64,000 nt of DNA from JAJCYL01 sp963664285. GTDB lineage: Bacteria > Bacteroidota > Bacteroidia > Cytophagales > Cyclobacteriaceae. How positions within the stretch are numbered: the first letter of the stretch is position 1; every line of letters begins with the position of its first letter. Positions 37,457 through 46,405 of this stretch are shown here, one piece after another. The position numbers and the translations under genes are program-made. The stretch is taken from positions 1 to 64,000 of the forward strand of contig CAXXNX010000084.1 of NCBI GenBank assembly GCA_963664285.2. The letters run 5' to 3'. Under the pieces are notes generated by a model. That model saw only the letters and a program-made list of their open reading frames with translations, was not told the DNA's origin and ran no database searches.

Positions 37457-37487
37457 TTGTTTAACTTGACATTCAACTATATATTTG
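37457..37487 (+). promoter_or_regulatory. Promoter of the SAM riboswitch-metH transcript
   Basis: TTG at 37457-37459, a 20-base spacer and TATATTTG at 37480-37487 fit the phylum consensus. The riboswitch P1 stem starts 7 bases after the -7 element, as expected for an RNA that folds from its 5' end. Confidence 0.6.
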
Positions 37488-37493
37488 CATCCA

Positions 37494-37604
37494 CTTATCG
37501 AGAAAGACCGAGGGATGGGCCCTATGACGTCTTGGCAACCTTTCCACATAGGATTTCGGTGCCAATTCCTACCTAACTCCATTGAGGAGAAACGGGAAGA
37601 TAAG
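37494..37604 (+). ncRNA. SAM-I (S-box) riboswitch
   Basis: P1 is formed by CTTATC at 37494-37499 and GATAAG at 37599-37604. Between them lie the conserved S-box cores GAGGGATGGGCCCTATGA and TTGGCAACC, and the later GGTGCCAATTCC segment. S-box RNAs bind S-adenosylmethionine and switch off methionine genes. Its place directly before metH-metF fits this. Confidence 0.93.
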
Positions 37605-37655
37605 ACTGCAAAGTCAATCATTTGCGATTTCTCGTTAAGTAACCAAGTCGACCGA

Positions 37656-37677
37656 TTATTGGTCCTTAAACCAATAA
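37656..37677 (+). promoter_or_regulatory. Hairpin in the riboswitch expression platform
   Basis: TTATTGGT at 37656-37663 pairs perfectly with ACCAATAA at 37670-37677 across a 6-base loop. It lies between the aptamer and the metH ATG. There is no U-tract after it, so control could be translational or by an alternative fold. Confidence 0.5.
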
Positions 37678-37720
37678 ATCCGTGAACTGTTAAGCTGTAA
37701 AACTAGGGACTTCAAAAAAA

Positions 37721-40399
37721 ATGGATAACAATATTCTTCCACTTAAACTCAGCGGCCTGGAGCCATTGATCATTACACCTGAGTCCAATTTTATCAATGT
37801 TGGTGAAAGAACAAATGTCACAGGATCCAAGAAGTTTGCAAGGCTTATTGCCGAGGAGAAGTATGAAGAAGCGCTTTCTGTTGCTTTAAATCAGGTTCGT
37901 AATGGCGCCCAGATCCTTGACGTGAATATGGACGAAGGAATGCTGGATGGAGTGCATGCAATGATCACATTCCTTAATCTTGTGGCCTCAGAGCCCGAAA
38001 TTTCACGGATTCCTATCATGATCGACTCCTCAAAGTGGGAGATCATAGAAGCAGGTCTTAAGTGCGTGCAAGGAAAAGGAGTCGTCAATTCCATTAGCTT
38101 GAAGGAGGGCGAAGACAAATTTGTATGGCAAGCCAAAAAAATCAAATTCTATGGTGCCGCAGTAATTGTGATGGCGTTTGATGATCAGGGTCAGGCCGAT
38201 ACTTATGATAGAAGAATTGAAATATGTAAAAGGTCATACGATATTCTCGTGGACCAGGTGAAATTCCCGGCTCAAGACATCATATTCGACCCTAATATAT
38301 TCCCTGTTGCCACGGGTATCGAAGCACACAATAACTACGTTGTAGATTTCTTCAAAGCAACTAAATGGATCAAGGACAATCTTCCCGGAGCTAAAGTAAG
38401 TGGTGGTGTGAGCAATGTTTCCTTTTCATTCAGAGGAAACAATGCTGTCAGAGAGGCCATGCATTCAGCTTTTCTTTATCATGCCATCAAAGCCGGAATG
38501 GACATGGGGATTATTAATGCAGGCATGATCGAAGTGTATGATGAGATCCCACCTGACCTATTGAAAAAAGTTGAAGATGTTATATTCAATCGGAAACCAG
38601 ATGCAACGGAACAATTGGTCACAATAGCAGAAAGTCTGAAAGGTGTCGGTAAAAAAATAGTTATTGACGAAAAATGGAGGGATAATAGTGTCGAGGATAG
38701 ACTAACTCATGCTCTTGTAAAAGGAATAACTGATTATATCATTGATGATACAGAAGAAGCAAGGATAAAATATGATCGATCCATTCATGTCATTGAGGGG
38801 CCATTAATGGATGGCATGAACGTCGTGGGGGATCTATTTGGTTCCGGCAAAATGTTTCTTCCTCAAGTAGTGAAAAGCGCCCGTGTAATGAAAAAAGCAG
38901 TTGCTCACCTTGTGCCGTTCATAGAGGAAGAAAAGGCTGTTTCGGGAGGCTCATATAAGTCCAATGCTAAAATTCTCATGGCTACAGTAAAAGGTGATGT
39001 TCATGACATTGGTAAGAACATTGTCGGTGTGGTGTTGGGATGTAATAACTACGAAATCATTGATCTTGGTGTGATGGTGCCTTCCGAAAAAATTATTGAT
39101 GAGGCTATGAGGCACCAGGTAGACATTATAGGGTTGAGTGGATTGATTACTCCTTCTTTAGATGAAATGGTGCATGTAGCGAAGGAGTTAGAGCGTAAAG
39201 GGCTGGACATTCCGGTTATGATTGGTGGAGCCACTACTTCCAGAATTCATACTGCTGTAAAAATCGACCCTAACTACAGCGGAAGTGTCATCCATGTACT
39301 CGATGCGTCCAAAAGTGTCCCGGTGGCTGGTGAGCTGTCTCAGAAAGAAAAACTCGAATTGTACAAAGCGAGAATAAAGGAGGAGTATTCTCAGCTTCGG
39401 GAAAACCACTCCAGTCGCCAGTCAGAAAAAAATTATATCACTTTTGCGGAAGCCTCTGTGAATAAGTTTCAAATAGAATGGAATGGTATTAATATTCATA
39501 AGCCGGTACACTTAGGGAACCAAACTTTTAATAATTATCCGCTGAAAGAAATCCGGAAGTTTATCGATTGGACCCCCTTTTTTCAAACATGGATGTTAAA
39601 GGGGAAATACCCGGCCATTCTTGAAGACCCAGTAATTGGTGAAGAAGCCACTAAATTATATGAAGAGGCCAATGCTTTGCTTGATGAGATCATTGAGAAT
39701 CAAAATTTGATAGCCAATGCAGTGATTGGAATTTATCCCACAGAAGTACAGGATGAGGATATTAAGATCTTCAAACCTGGTACTAACGAGGAACTGACAA
39801 CCTTTCACTTTTTAAGACAGCAAGGCAAGAAAGGACCGGGAATTGCTAATTTATCTCTTGCAGATTTCGTCTCTGCAAAGAATGACTTCTTTGGTGGGTT
39901 CGCAGTGACTGCGGGAATTGGAATCGAAGATATTGTCAAAAAATATGAGTCTGATCATGATGATTACAATGCCATCCTGGTGAAAGCGCTGGCGGACAGA
40001 TTGGCCGAAGCTTTTGCGGAACTGATGCATCAGAAGGTGAGAATCGAATTGTGGGGTTACGCAGCCAATGAAACTTTGTGCAGTGAAGATCTAATTAGAG
40101 AAAAATATGTTGGCATCCGACCAGCACCGGGGTATCCGGCTTGCCCGGATCATACCGAAAAAAAATTACTCTTCGACTTACTAGAAGTAGAGAAAAATAC
40201 GGGCATTAGTCTCACGGAATCATATGCAATGTACCCCGCAGCTTCAGTCAGTGGTTTTTACTTCGCAAATCCTCAGTCCAGATACTTTGGGCTTGGTAAA
40301 ATCGGTAAAGACCAAGTTTTAGTATATGCTAAGAGAAAGAACATGACGGTAGATGAGATCGAAAAATGGTTGGCGCCTAATCTTAACTATGAGGTCTGA
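37721..40399 (+). CDS. metH: Cobalamin-dependent methionine synthase, lacking the homocysteine domain
   Basis: The 892-residue protein comprises the pterin (methyltetrahydrofolate) domain from the start (FINVGERTNVTGSKKF), the helical cap, the B12 domain with DVHDIGKNIVG at about residue 426 and the S-adenosylmethionine reactivation domain (RPAPGYPACPDHTEK). The N-terminal homocysteine-binding barrel of full-length MetH (about 330 residues) is missing. In many Bacteroidota that part is a separate gene, which must lie outside this window. The gene is controlled by the upstream SAM-I riboswitch and followed 52 bp later by metF. Confidence 0.95.
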   Translation: MDNNILPLKLSGLEPLIITPESNFINVGERTNVTGSKKFARLIAEEKYEEALSVALNQVRNGAQILDVNMDEGMLDGVHAMITFLNLVASEPEISRIPIMIDSSKWEIIEAGLKCVQGKGVVNSISLKEGEDKFVWQAKKIKFYGAAVIVMAFDDQGQADTYDRRIEICKRSYDILVDQVKFPAQDIIFDPNIFPVATGIEAHNNYVVDFFKATKWIKDNLPGAKVSGGVSNVSFSFRGNNAVREAMHSAFLYHAIKAGMDMGIINAGMIEVYDEIPPDLLKKVEDVIFNRKPDATEQLVTIAESLKGVGKKIVIDEKWRDNSVEDRLTHALVKGITDYIIDDTEEARIKYDRSIHVIEGPLMDGMNVVGDLFGSGKMFLPQVVKSARVMKKAVAHLVPFIEEEKAVSGGSYKSNAKILMATVKGDVHDIGKNIVGVVLGCNNYEIIDLGVMVPSEKIIDEAMRHQVDIIGLSGLITPSLDEMVHVAKELERKGLDIPVMIGGATTSRIHTAVKIDPNYSGSVIHVLDASKSVPVAGELSQKEKLELYKARIKEEYSQLRENHSSRQSEKNYITFAEASVNKFQIEWNGINIHKPVHLGNQTFNNYPLKEIRKFIDWTPFFQTWMLKGKYPAILEDPVIGEEATKLYEEANALLDEIIENQNLIANAVIGIYPTEVQDEDIKIFKPGTNEELTTFHFLRQQGKKGPGIANLSLADFVSAKNDFFGGFAVTAGIGIEDIVKKYESDHDDYNAILVKALADRLAEAFAELMHQKVRIELWGYAANETLCSEDLIREKYVGIRPAPGYPACPDHTEKKLLFDLLEVEKNTGISLTESYAMYPAASVSGFYFANPQSRYFGLGKIGKDQVLVYAKRKNMTVDEIEKWLAPNLNYEV

Positions 40400-40451
40400 C
40401 AATATTTAAATCTCAATAACAGTCAACCTGAAAACATCACAACTTTAGAAA

Positions 40452-41405
40452 ATGAAAGTCATTGAACATATAAAAAACGCCAAAAAGACGCTGTTCTCTC
40501 TCGAGATCTTACCTCCCTTGAAAGGAGCTAATATCGAAAGCATTTTTGAGCATATCGATCCTTTGATGGAATTTAAGCCACCATTTATTGACGTAACTTA
40601 TCATCGCGAAGAGTATGTTTATAAGAATAGAGAAAACGGCTTACTGGAAAAGCGAACAATTAAAAAGCGGCCGGGGACAGTGGGCATTTGCGCCGCTATC
40701 AAACACAGATATAAAGTAGAACCCGTTCCTCACATGATTTGTGGTGGCTTCTCCAAAGAAGAGACTGAAAATGCATTGATTGACCTGGATTTTCTTGGAA
40801 TTGACAATGTTCTGGTCATCCAGGGAGACTCCATCAAAACTGAACCTCGCTTTGTACCTGATCCTGATGGCAATAAATATGCACTTGAATTGTTGAAGCA
40901 GGTTCATTCCATGAACAAAGGAGAATATTTAGATGATGAACTAACCAATGTTTCGTCAACCGATTTCTGTACCGGAATAGCAGGATATCCTGAAAAACAC
41001 TTTGAAGCGCCTAACATGAAGACTGATCTTAAATACCTAAAAATGAAGGTAGATGAAGGCGCCAACTACATCGTGACACAAATGTTTTTCGACAATCAAA
41101 AGTACTTTTCATTCGTTGAGAACTGCAGGGATATGGGTATTAAAATACCAATTCTTCCAGGATTAAAACCAATCACAACCATGAATCAAATCACTACCCT
41201 GGTAAGGTTATTTCACATAGATATCCCCGAAGACCTGGTCAATGAAATCGAGAAGTGTAAGGACAATGTGGCAGCGAAACAAGTAGGCATCGAATGGGGC
41301 ATCCAGCAGTCAAAAGAGCTAAAGGAATACGGTGTACCAGTACTACATTATTATTCCATGGGTAAATCAGAATCAGTTTATAAAATCGCTAAGGAGTTAT
41401 TCTGA
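40452..41405 (+). CDS. metF: Methylenetetrahydrofolate reductase
   Basis: This flavoprotein reduces methylene-THF to methyl-THF, the methyl donor for MetH. The 317-residue TIM-barrel protein has the N-terminal catalytic motif LFSLEILPP and the folate/FAD regions PHMICGGFS and NVLVIQGDS, and YIVTQMFFDNQKYFSFV. It directly follows metH and is probably part of the same riboswitch-controlled transcript. Its stop overlaps the end of the converging transporter gene by 9 bp. Confidence 0.95.
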   Translation: MKVIEHIKNAKKTLFSLEILPPLKGANIESIFEHIDPLMEFKPPFIDVTYHREEYVYKNRENGLLEKRTIKKRPGTVGICAAIKHRYKVEPVPHMICGGFSKEETENALIDLDFLGIDNVLVIQGDSIKTEPRFVPDPDGNKYALELLKQVHSMNKGEYLDDELTNVSSTDFCTGIAGYPEKHFEAPNMKTDLKYLKMKVDEGANYIVTQMFFDNQKYFSFVENCRDMGIKIPILPGLKPITTMNQITTLVRLFHIDIPEDLVNEIEKCKDNVAAKQVGIEWGIQQSKELKEYGVPVLHYYSMGKSESVYKIAKELF

Positions 41406-42696
41406 TAGGTTAGCTTTTGGATTAAGCAGTGGTGTTCTAACCATCGACAAGAAAGCGATTCCTAGCACAAAAAATATTGCTAAGGCAATGGTACTATTGC
41501 GCATGCTCCCGGTGAGATGCTCAATAAGGCCATATGCGAAAGTGCCGCAAACAATTCCGATGTTGTAAGTCACATCAAAAAAACTGAAATAAGAAGCGGT
41601 GTCAATTGTATTTTGAGGAATCAGCTTAGAATAAGTTGCCCTTGATAATGCCTGAATGCCACCCATGATTAATCCAACAATCGCCGCCAAGGCATAAAAT
41701 TCCATCTCTGTTGATACTTTATAAGCGAAATAGCACACGAAAATCCAGATTATCAGCATGAGCATTAATGAAAACTTATTCCCCTTCAACTGGGAGAGCT
41801 TAGCAAATCCATATGAACCGGGAATGGCGATCAGTTGTATGAGGAGAACAGTAATGATCAACTTATCTGCTGCCAACTGGAGAACCCTGGAACCATAGAG
41901 CGGCGCCAAATACATTACAGTCTGCACTCCCCATCGTATAGAAGAAAAATGAGGCCAGGTATTTCTTCAAGGTTGGAGATCCTTTAAGACTGATCCAAAC
42001 CTTTCTAATTTCAAGATAGCCTTTTGTTAGTACAGAGCTATCGAGCTTGTTTCTTTTCTGGTCCGGAAGTATCCTGAATGGGATTTGAGCAAAGCCAATC
42101 CACCAAACACCTACCAGCAAGAAAGATATACGGGCAGGGTATGAGCCCGATGGAATACCAAATAATTCAGGCATTTGAATCATCAACAAATTGATAACCA
42201 AAAGGATAACACTTCCAATATATCCGTAGGAATATCCTTTGGCGCTGATAACATCATACCTGTCCTTAGTTACAATTTCCGGAAGAAAAGCATCATAAAA
42301 TACCAAGCTTCCTGAATAGCCAATACTGGCAAAAACAGCACAGGCAATACCATATTCCAGGTTAGCGCCTTCAAAAAAGAAGAGCATGATACAGGATATT
42401 GATCCTAAGGAAGCAAAGAATTTCAAGAATGATTTCTTTCTTCCGCCATAGTCGGCAATACCTGTAAGGAGGGGAAGAATAACAGCAACGATTAAAAATG
42501 AAACCGACAGAGAGTAACTGTATAAGACAGTGTTTGGAAGCTTAAAACCAAAAAACGACACGATATCGGATCCAAATGCTTCCCTGGTTACAGCCTCATA
42601 ATAAATTGGAAATATGGCTGTCGTAATGGTAAGTGAATAAACTGAGTTTGCCCAATCATACATGCACCATGCGTTAATTACTTTCTTTTGGTTCAT
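41397..42696 (-). pseudogene. UMF1/Atg22-like MFS transporter with one frameshift
   Basis: The first frame starts at 42696 (MNQKKVINAWCMYDWANSVYSL, the typical N-terminus of the UMF1 group) and covers about eight helices to FFFYTMG. An extra G in a GGGG run near 41936 then shifts the frame. The second frame continues with VQTVMYLAPLYGSRVL and the last four helices, ending PKANLSE at 41397. Corrected, the protein would have about 433 residues. Its substrate is unknown. The break is a single base in a homopolymer, so a read error is possible. Confidence 0.75.
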
Positions 42697-42714
42697 CGAT
42701 TGGAGCTACATAAA

Positions 42715-42746
42715 AAAGTCTTCCCTCAATTAAGAAGAAAGACTTT
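42715..42746 (-). terminator. Probable terminator at the end of the exb operon
   Basis: AAAGTCTT at 42715-42722 pairs with AAGACTTT at 42739-42746. On the minus strand the stem is followed by a run of T. It lies between the stop of the last exbD gene and the transporter start. Confidence 0.6.
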
Positions 42747-42767
42747 ATCTATCAAATAATTACTACT

Positions 42768-43232
42768 TTAAATGTCTTCTACTAATCGTCTGGAGCTATA
42801 GAGTAGCTTTCTCGCATTGGCTTCCCTCAATTCTTGTTGAACATCAGACACAATACCCATTTTAGTATCCATGTCAACTTTCAGAGACATTGTAATTTGG
42901 TCTCGCTCCACCTCACTCAGTTTGTCTTTTTCCTGGTTTACGAATCTGACAATATCTTTCGGGGTAACAAAGACATCGTTCACTTGAATCTTAGGTTCAG
43001 TTCCAAATAATTGAGATTTATTCGGTTTACCAATATAAATATAACTAACCAACGACTTACGCTGTATCTTCTGTAACTGTACTGCTTTCGGTAAGTTCTG
43101 CTTCACCATTACTGTTACTTCTCTCATCACGGTTGTTACCATAAAGAAAAAGAGGAGCATAAAAATAATATCAGGCAAAGCTGCCGTTGGAATTTCCTGG
43201 GAGGTCTTCGACTTTTTTCCAAACTTTGACAT
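42768..43232 (-). CDS. exbD: ExbD/TolR-family biopolymer transport protein, second copy
   Basis: The 154-residue protein has a short cytoplasmic N-terminus, one membrane helix (LPDIIFMLLFFFMVTTVM, residues 18-35, with the functional Asp20) and a periplasmic domain. ExbD works with ExbB to use the proton gradient to energise TonB. It follows the first exbD with a 1-bp gap. No tonB gene is adjacent, so the partner must lie elsewhere. Confidence 0.9.
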   Translation of the reverse strand: MSKFGKKSKTSQEIPTAALPDIIFMLLFFFMVTTVMREVTVMVKQNLPKAVQLQKIQRKSLVSYIYIGKPNKSQLFGTEPKIQVNDVFVTPKDIVRFVNQEKDKLSEVERDQITMSLKVDMDTKMGIVSDVQQELREANARKLLYSSRRLVEDI

Positions 43233-43233
43233 A

Positions 43234-43875
43234 TCAACCTCCTATTTTATTTGGTTCAGCAATAGATATAGCTCGAGGAATTCCTTTCCTGGCACTCAAA
43301 TACATTTCCTTTTGAACTGGATCCTTTCTATCTAAGATTCTCCATTCATCCACACTAATACCTGCTCTTTCAGCATAAATCTCGTTGTAAGCGCCATTTA
43401 CCTGGTCAAGTATCTGTATGTAGAGTTCATAACTCGTACCACGGTCAGCTTTAAAAGACACAACTGCTTCACTCGGACCATCAGAAGAATCTGGTCTTTT
43501 ACCATTTGAACTGACAAAACTCTTCATGCTAGGTGGGAGACTATTGTAAAGCTCGATATCGTCTTCCTCCGGTCTTCCAAAGTTTATAACAAACTCTTTT
43601 ACCATGCTTTTGATCTTCATAACATCTTGAAGTGGCTCATCCTCCACCAACAATCTATCCTGAGAATTAGCCAGAATCTTAAAGATATTCCTATCATTCT
43701 TGGTTACCTCAGGCGGTGGTTCATTTGGATCAGGCTTGGGTGGTAACAACATCGCAATACCCTTATCATTAGCTATGGTAGTTGTTACCAGGAAGAAGAT
43801 CAGTAATAGGAAAGCAATATCAGCCATTGTACCTGAACTCACTTCAGCGGTTGGTCTGTTCTTTTTACGTGCCAT
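43234..43875 (-). CDS. exbD: ExbD/TolR-family biopolymer transport protein, first copy
   Basis: The 213-residue protein starts MARKKNRPTAEVSSGTMADIAFLLLIFFLVTTTIAND, with the membrane helix at about 18-33 and the conserved Asp19. The periplasmic part is longer than in the second copy and carries a Pro-rich segment (PPKPDPNEPPPEV). Two ExbD paralogues after one ExbB are usual in Bacteroidota. The start overlaps the upstream small membrane gene by one base. Confidence 0.9.
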   Translation of the reverse strand: MARKKNRPTAEVSSGTMADIAFLLLIFFLVTTTIANDKGIAMLLPPKPDPNEPPPEVTKNDRNIFKILANSQDRLLVEDEPLQDVMKIKSMVKEFVINFGRPEEDDIELYNSLPPSMKSFVSSNGKRPDSSDGPSEAVVSFKADRGTSYELYIQILDQVNGAYNEIYAERAGISVDEWRILDRKDPVQKEMYLSARKGIPRAISIAEPNKIGG

Positions 43876-44192
43876 TATTTAAAGATTTTAGATACTTCTG
43901 TATAAACTATTCCTGCGATGGCTATAAAAGCCAGTAAATACATCATTGTCAGGCCACCGCCCACGAATTTGGATAGACCTGCGTCAATTCCAAATTCTGT
44001 ATAAGCAGGCAACACTTCGCTTCCGGATATGGCCCAGGAAATCAAAAATACTACAACCAGGCCAACCAGGCCAATGCCAGATTTTACCAATGTACCGGGA
44101 TCATTCAATGCATAGATTGTTGGCATAATAATAGCGGCCGCGGTGCAAATAATTATAAGAATGTATGCCGAGTATAATATTAAGTCAATCAT
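43875..44192 (-). CDS. Small membrane protein of the exb operon
   Basis: The 105-residue protein has three predicted membrane helices (residues 4-28, 37-55 and 77-98). It lies between exbB and exbD, 22 bp after the former and overlapping the latter, so it belongs to the same transcript. A protein of this type is often found in this place in Bacteroidota, but its role is not known to me. It might be an accessory subunit of the Exb complex. Confidence 0.7.
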   Translation of the reverse strand: MIDLILYSAYILIIICTAAAIIMPTIYALNDPGTLVKSGIGLVGLVVVFLISWAISGSEVLPAYTEFGIDAGLSKFVGGGLTMMYLLAFIAIAGIVYTEVSKIFK

Positions 44193-44214
44193 TTCACAGA
44201 GTTATTAGGTCAAA

Positions 44215-45048
44215 CTATTTGCTTAAATTGTGCTTCACCAAAATATCAACAAATGATATTGAGGCATCTTCCATTGAATTGACTAAGGAGTCAATTTTCG
44301 AAATAAGGTAATTATAGAACAACTGCAGTATTACTGCGACGATCAAACCTCCAACAGTTGTCAGAAGTGCAATCTTAATACCACCGGCCACAAGTGCAGG
44401 AGAAACGTCACCGGCTTCAGCAATTGCATCAAAGGCTTCGATCATACCAATTACCGTACCCATGAAACCTAGCATAGGGGCCAGACTAATAAAGAGTGAT
44501 ATCCATACCATTCCTTTTTCCAGTTTGCCCATCTCAACCGATCCATAAGAAATAATTGATTTTTCAACCATTTCCATGCCTTCTGGCACTCTCATCAAGC
44601 CTTGAGTGAAAATCGAAGCAACGGGACCTTTAGTATTCTTACATACTTTTTTGGCAGCATCAGTTCCACCTTTGGATAGGGCGTCTTCTACTCCTGCCAG
44701 GAGTTTCTTAGTATTGGTAGTAGCAAGATTGAGAGTGATGATCCTTTCGATGGAAATGGCCAATCCCAGGATCAAACATAAAAGAACAATACCCATAAAC
44801 TTCCATCCACCAGCAATAAACTGCTCTTTAACAATTTGGTGAAAAGATTGCTCAGGCAGGGCTGGTGCAAAATCCTCCTCTTGCAATGGAGCAGCAACCG
44901 GAGCAGTAGTTTCTTCAGCCACAGCTTCTTCAAATACCGAATCCGTAGTGTCAGCATCCTGGGTAGTGTCCGCATCCTGGGCATTTACGGCAACAAAGCT
45001 GAACGCTAAGAAGCCAGTTAAAAACATCAAAGTAGTAAGCTTTTTCAT
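44215..45048 (-). CDS. exbB: MotA/TolQ/ExbB proton channel protein
   Basis: The chosen start gives MKKLTTLMFLTGFLAFSFVAVNAQ, a signal-peptide-like first segment; an upstream ATG at 45072 would add eight residues. An acidic, Ala-rich linker follows, then three membrane helices with the ExbB core (KGMVWISLFISLAPMLGFMGTVIGMIEAFD and ALLTTVGGLIVAVILQLFYNYL). With the ExbD proteins it forms the proton-driven motor that powers TonB-dependent uptake or Tol-like envelope functions. It heads the operon. Confidence 0.9.
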   Translation of the reverse strand: MKKLTTLMFLTGFLAFSFVAVNAQDADTTQDADTTDSVFEEAVAEETTAPVAAPLQEEDFAPALPEQSFHQIVKEQFIAGGWKFMGIVLLCLILGLAISIERIITLNLATTNTKKLLAGVEDALSKGGTDAAKKVCKNTKGPVASIFTQGLMRVPEGMEMVEKSIISYGSVEMGKLEKGMVWISLFISLAPMLGFMGTVIGMIEAFDAIAEAGDVSPALVAGGIKIALLTTVGGLIVAVILQLFYNYLISKIDSLVNSMEDASISFVDILVKHNLSK

Positions 45049-45154
45049 AATTCGACTTTTAATAATCTTCATTTAGTTTGTTGGCTATTAAGTAATCAAT
45101 TTAAAGTTTTAATTCCAATTATAATCTATAAATATAATCGTTTTCTGTCTTCAG

Positions 45155-45242
45155 CGGAGAGACCGGGATTCGAACCCGGGGTACCCTTGTGGGGCACACT
45201 CGCTTTCCAGGCGAGCACCTTCAACCACTCGGCCACCTCTCC
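45155..45242 (-). tRNA. tRNA-Ser (anticodon GGA)
   Basis: The minus strand folds into an 88-base tRNA: acceptor GGAGAGG, D-arm GCCGAGTGGTTGAAGGTG, anticodon stem CTCGC/GCGAG with loop CTGGAAA, a long variable arm typical of serine tRNAs and the T-loop GGTTCGAATCC. The discriminator is G; CCA is not encoded. Confidence 0.95.
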
Positions 45243-45314
45243 GGGGTTAAACCCAATTTCCTTCAAGTAAACAAATAAATTAATAAAATATACCTTATCC
45301 AAATTTTGATTCCA

Positions 45315-46382
45315 TTAGGTAGTCATTTCGCCACAAATCGGAATTACCAATTTTTCTCTTATAGCGGAGACCACTTTTCCCTGCCCTAAAAGAAACATTA
45401 ACTTAGTAATGGCCGCCTCGGTGGTGATATCACTGCCACTCAATACTCCAACTTCCTCTAATTTCTTACTGGTTTCATATCTACCCTGAATCACTTTACC
45501 ACCATTGCATTGGGAAACGTTGAAAAGAATAATCCCCCTATCATTGGCCTCTTTCAGACAGTCTATAAACCAAGGATAGTTTGGACTATTACCAGATCCA
45601 TATGTTTCAAGTACTACACCCTTCAATCCTTCAGCTTTCAAAATGTTTTCCAAAATAGCTTGCTGAATGTTTGGAAAGAGTCTTAGTACTGTAACATTAG
45701 AATCCAAAGTATACTGAAAATCCAGATCTGACTCATTGTATGGTAGTATATAACTATTGTTATATTCAATTAATACGCCGGAAATTGCCAAAGGAGGATA
45801 GTTTTCTGATTCAAATGCTCCGAATTGACTACTCCTTATTTTCTGTGAACGGTTGCCTCTAAGTAATCTGTGATTAAAATATATACAGACTTCAGGAACT
45901 ATGGATTTCCCATTCTCTCTTGAAGATGCAATCTCTACCGCCGTAAGGAAGTTGTCCCTGGCATCTGATCTTATGCTTCCAATTGGAATTTGTGCCCCCG
46001 TGAAAATAACCGGCTTATTCAATCCTTTTAGCATAAAGCTCAGTGCTGAAGCCGTATAGGCCATCGTGTCTGTGCCATGCAATACGACAAAGCCGTCATA
46101 CTTATGGTAGTTTTCGAAAATTATGTGACCAATTGCACGCCAATGATGCATATGTATGTTAGATGAATCAATTGGTTGGGTAAAAGTTATCACCCTTAGC
46201 GTGACATCAAGGGTTCTTAATTCAGTGATTTTTTCAACTACAAGGTTAAAATCAAACGGGGATAGGGTGCCTTCGTCACTATAGGCCATCCCGAAAGTCC
46301 CACCCGTATAGATAATCAGTATTGAAGCTTTCGGGCGGTCCGACTTTGAAGTGGTTAAATCAACTACTTTATAATTAATCAC
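45315..46382 (-). CDS. ansA: Type I asparaginase
   Basis: The enzyme hydrolyses asparagine to aspartate and ammonia. The 355-residue protein has the first catalytic Thr in ILIIYTGGTFGM and the second in HGTDTMAYTASAL. No signal peptide is present, so it is a cytoplasmic type I enzyme. The start is GTG at 46382. Before the IS30 insertion the preceding tatD gene probably reached or nearly reached this start. The IS now separates the two by more than 1 kb. Confidence 0.93.
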   Translation of the reverse strand: MINYKVVDLTTSKSDRPKASILIIYTGGTFGMAYSDEGTLSPFDFNLVVEKITELRTLDVTLRVITFTQPIDSSNIHMHHWRAIGHIIFENYHKYDGFVVLHGTDTMAYTASALSFMLKGLNKPVIFTGAQIPIGSIRSDARDNFLTAVEIASSRENGKSIVPEVCIYFNHRLLRGNRSQKIRSSQFGAFESENYPPLAISGVLIEYNNSYILPYNESDLDFQYTLDSNVTVLRLFPNIQQAILENILKAEGLKGVVLETYGSGNSPNYPWFIDCLKEANDRGIILFNVSQCNGGKVIQGRYETSKKLEEVGVLSGSDITTEAAITKLMFLLGQGKVVSAIREKLVIPICGEMTT

Positions 46383-46405
46383 TTACTTCCCTTTTTATAA
46401 TTGGC

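Noticed and set aside
37721..40399. metH as a truncated pseudogene
   Set aside because: It starts cleanly at the pterin domain, has all later domains and its own riboswitch; split metH genes are common in this phylum.
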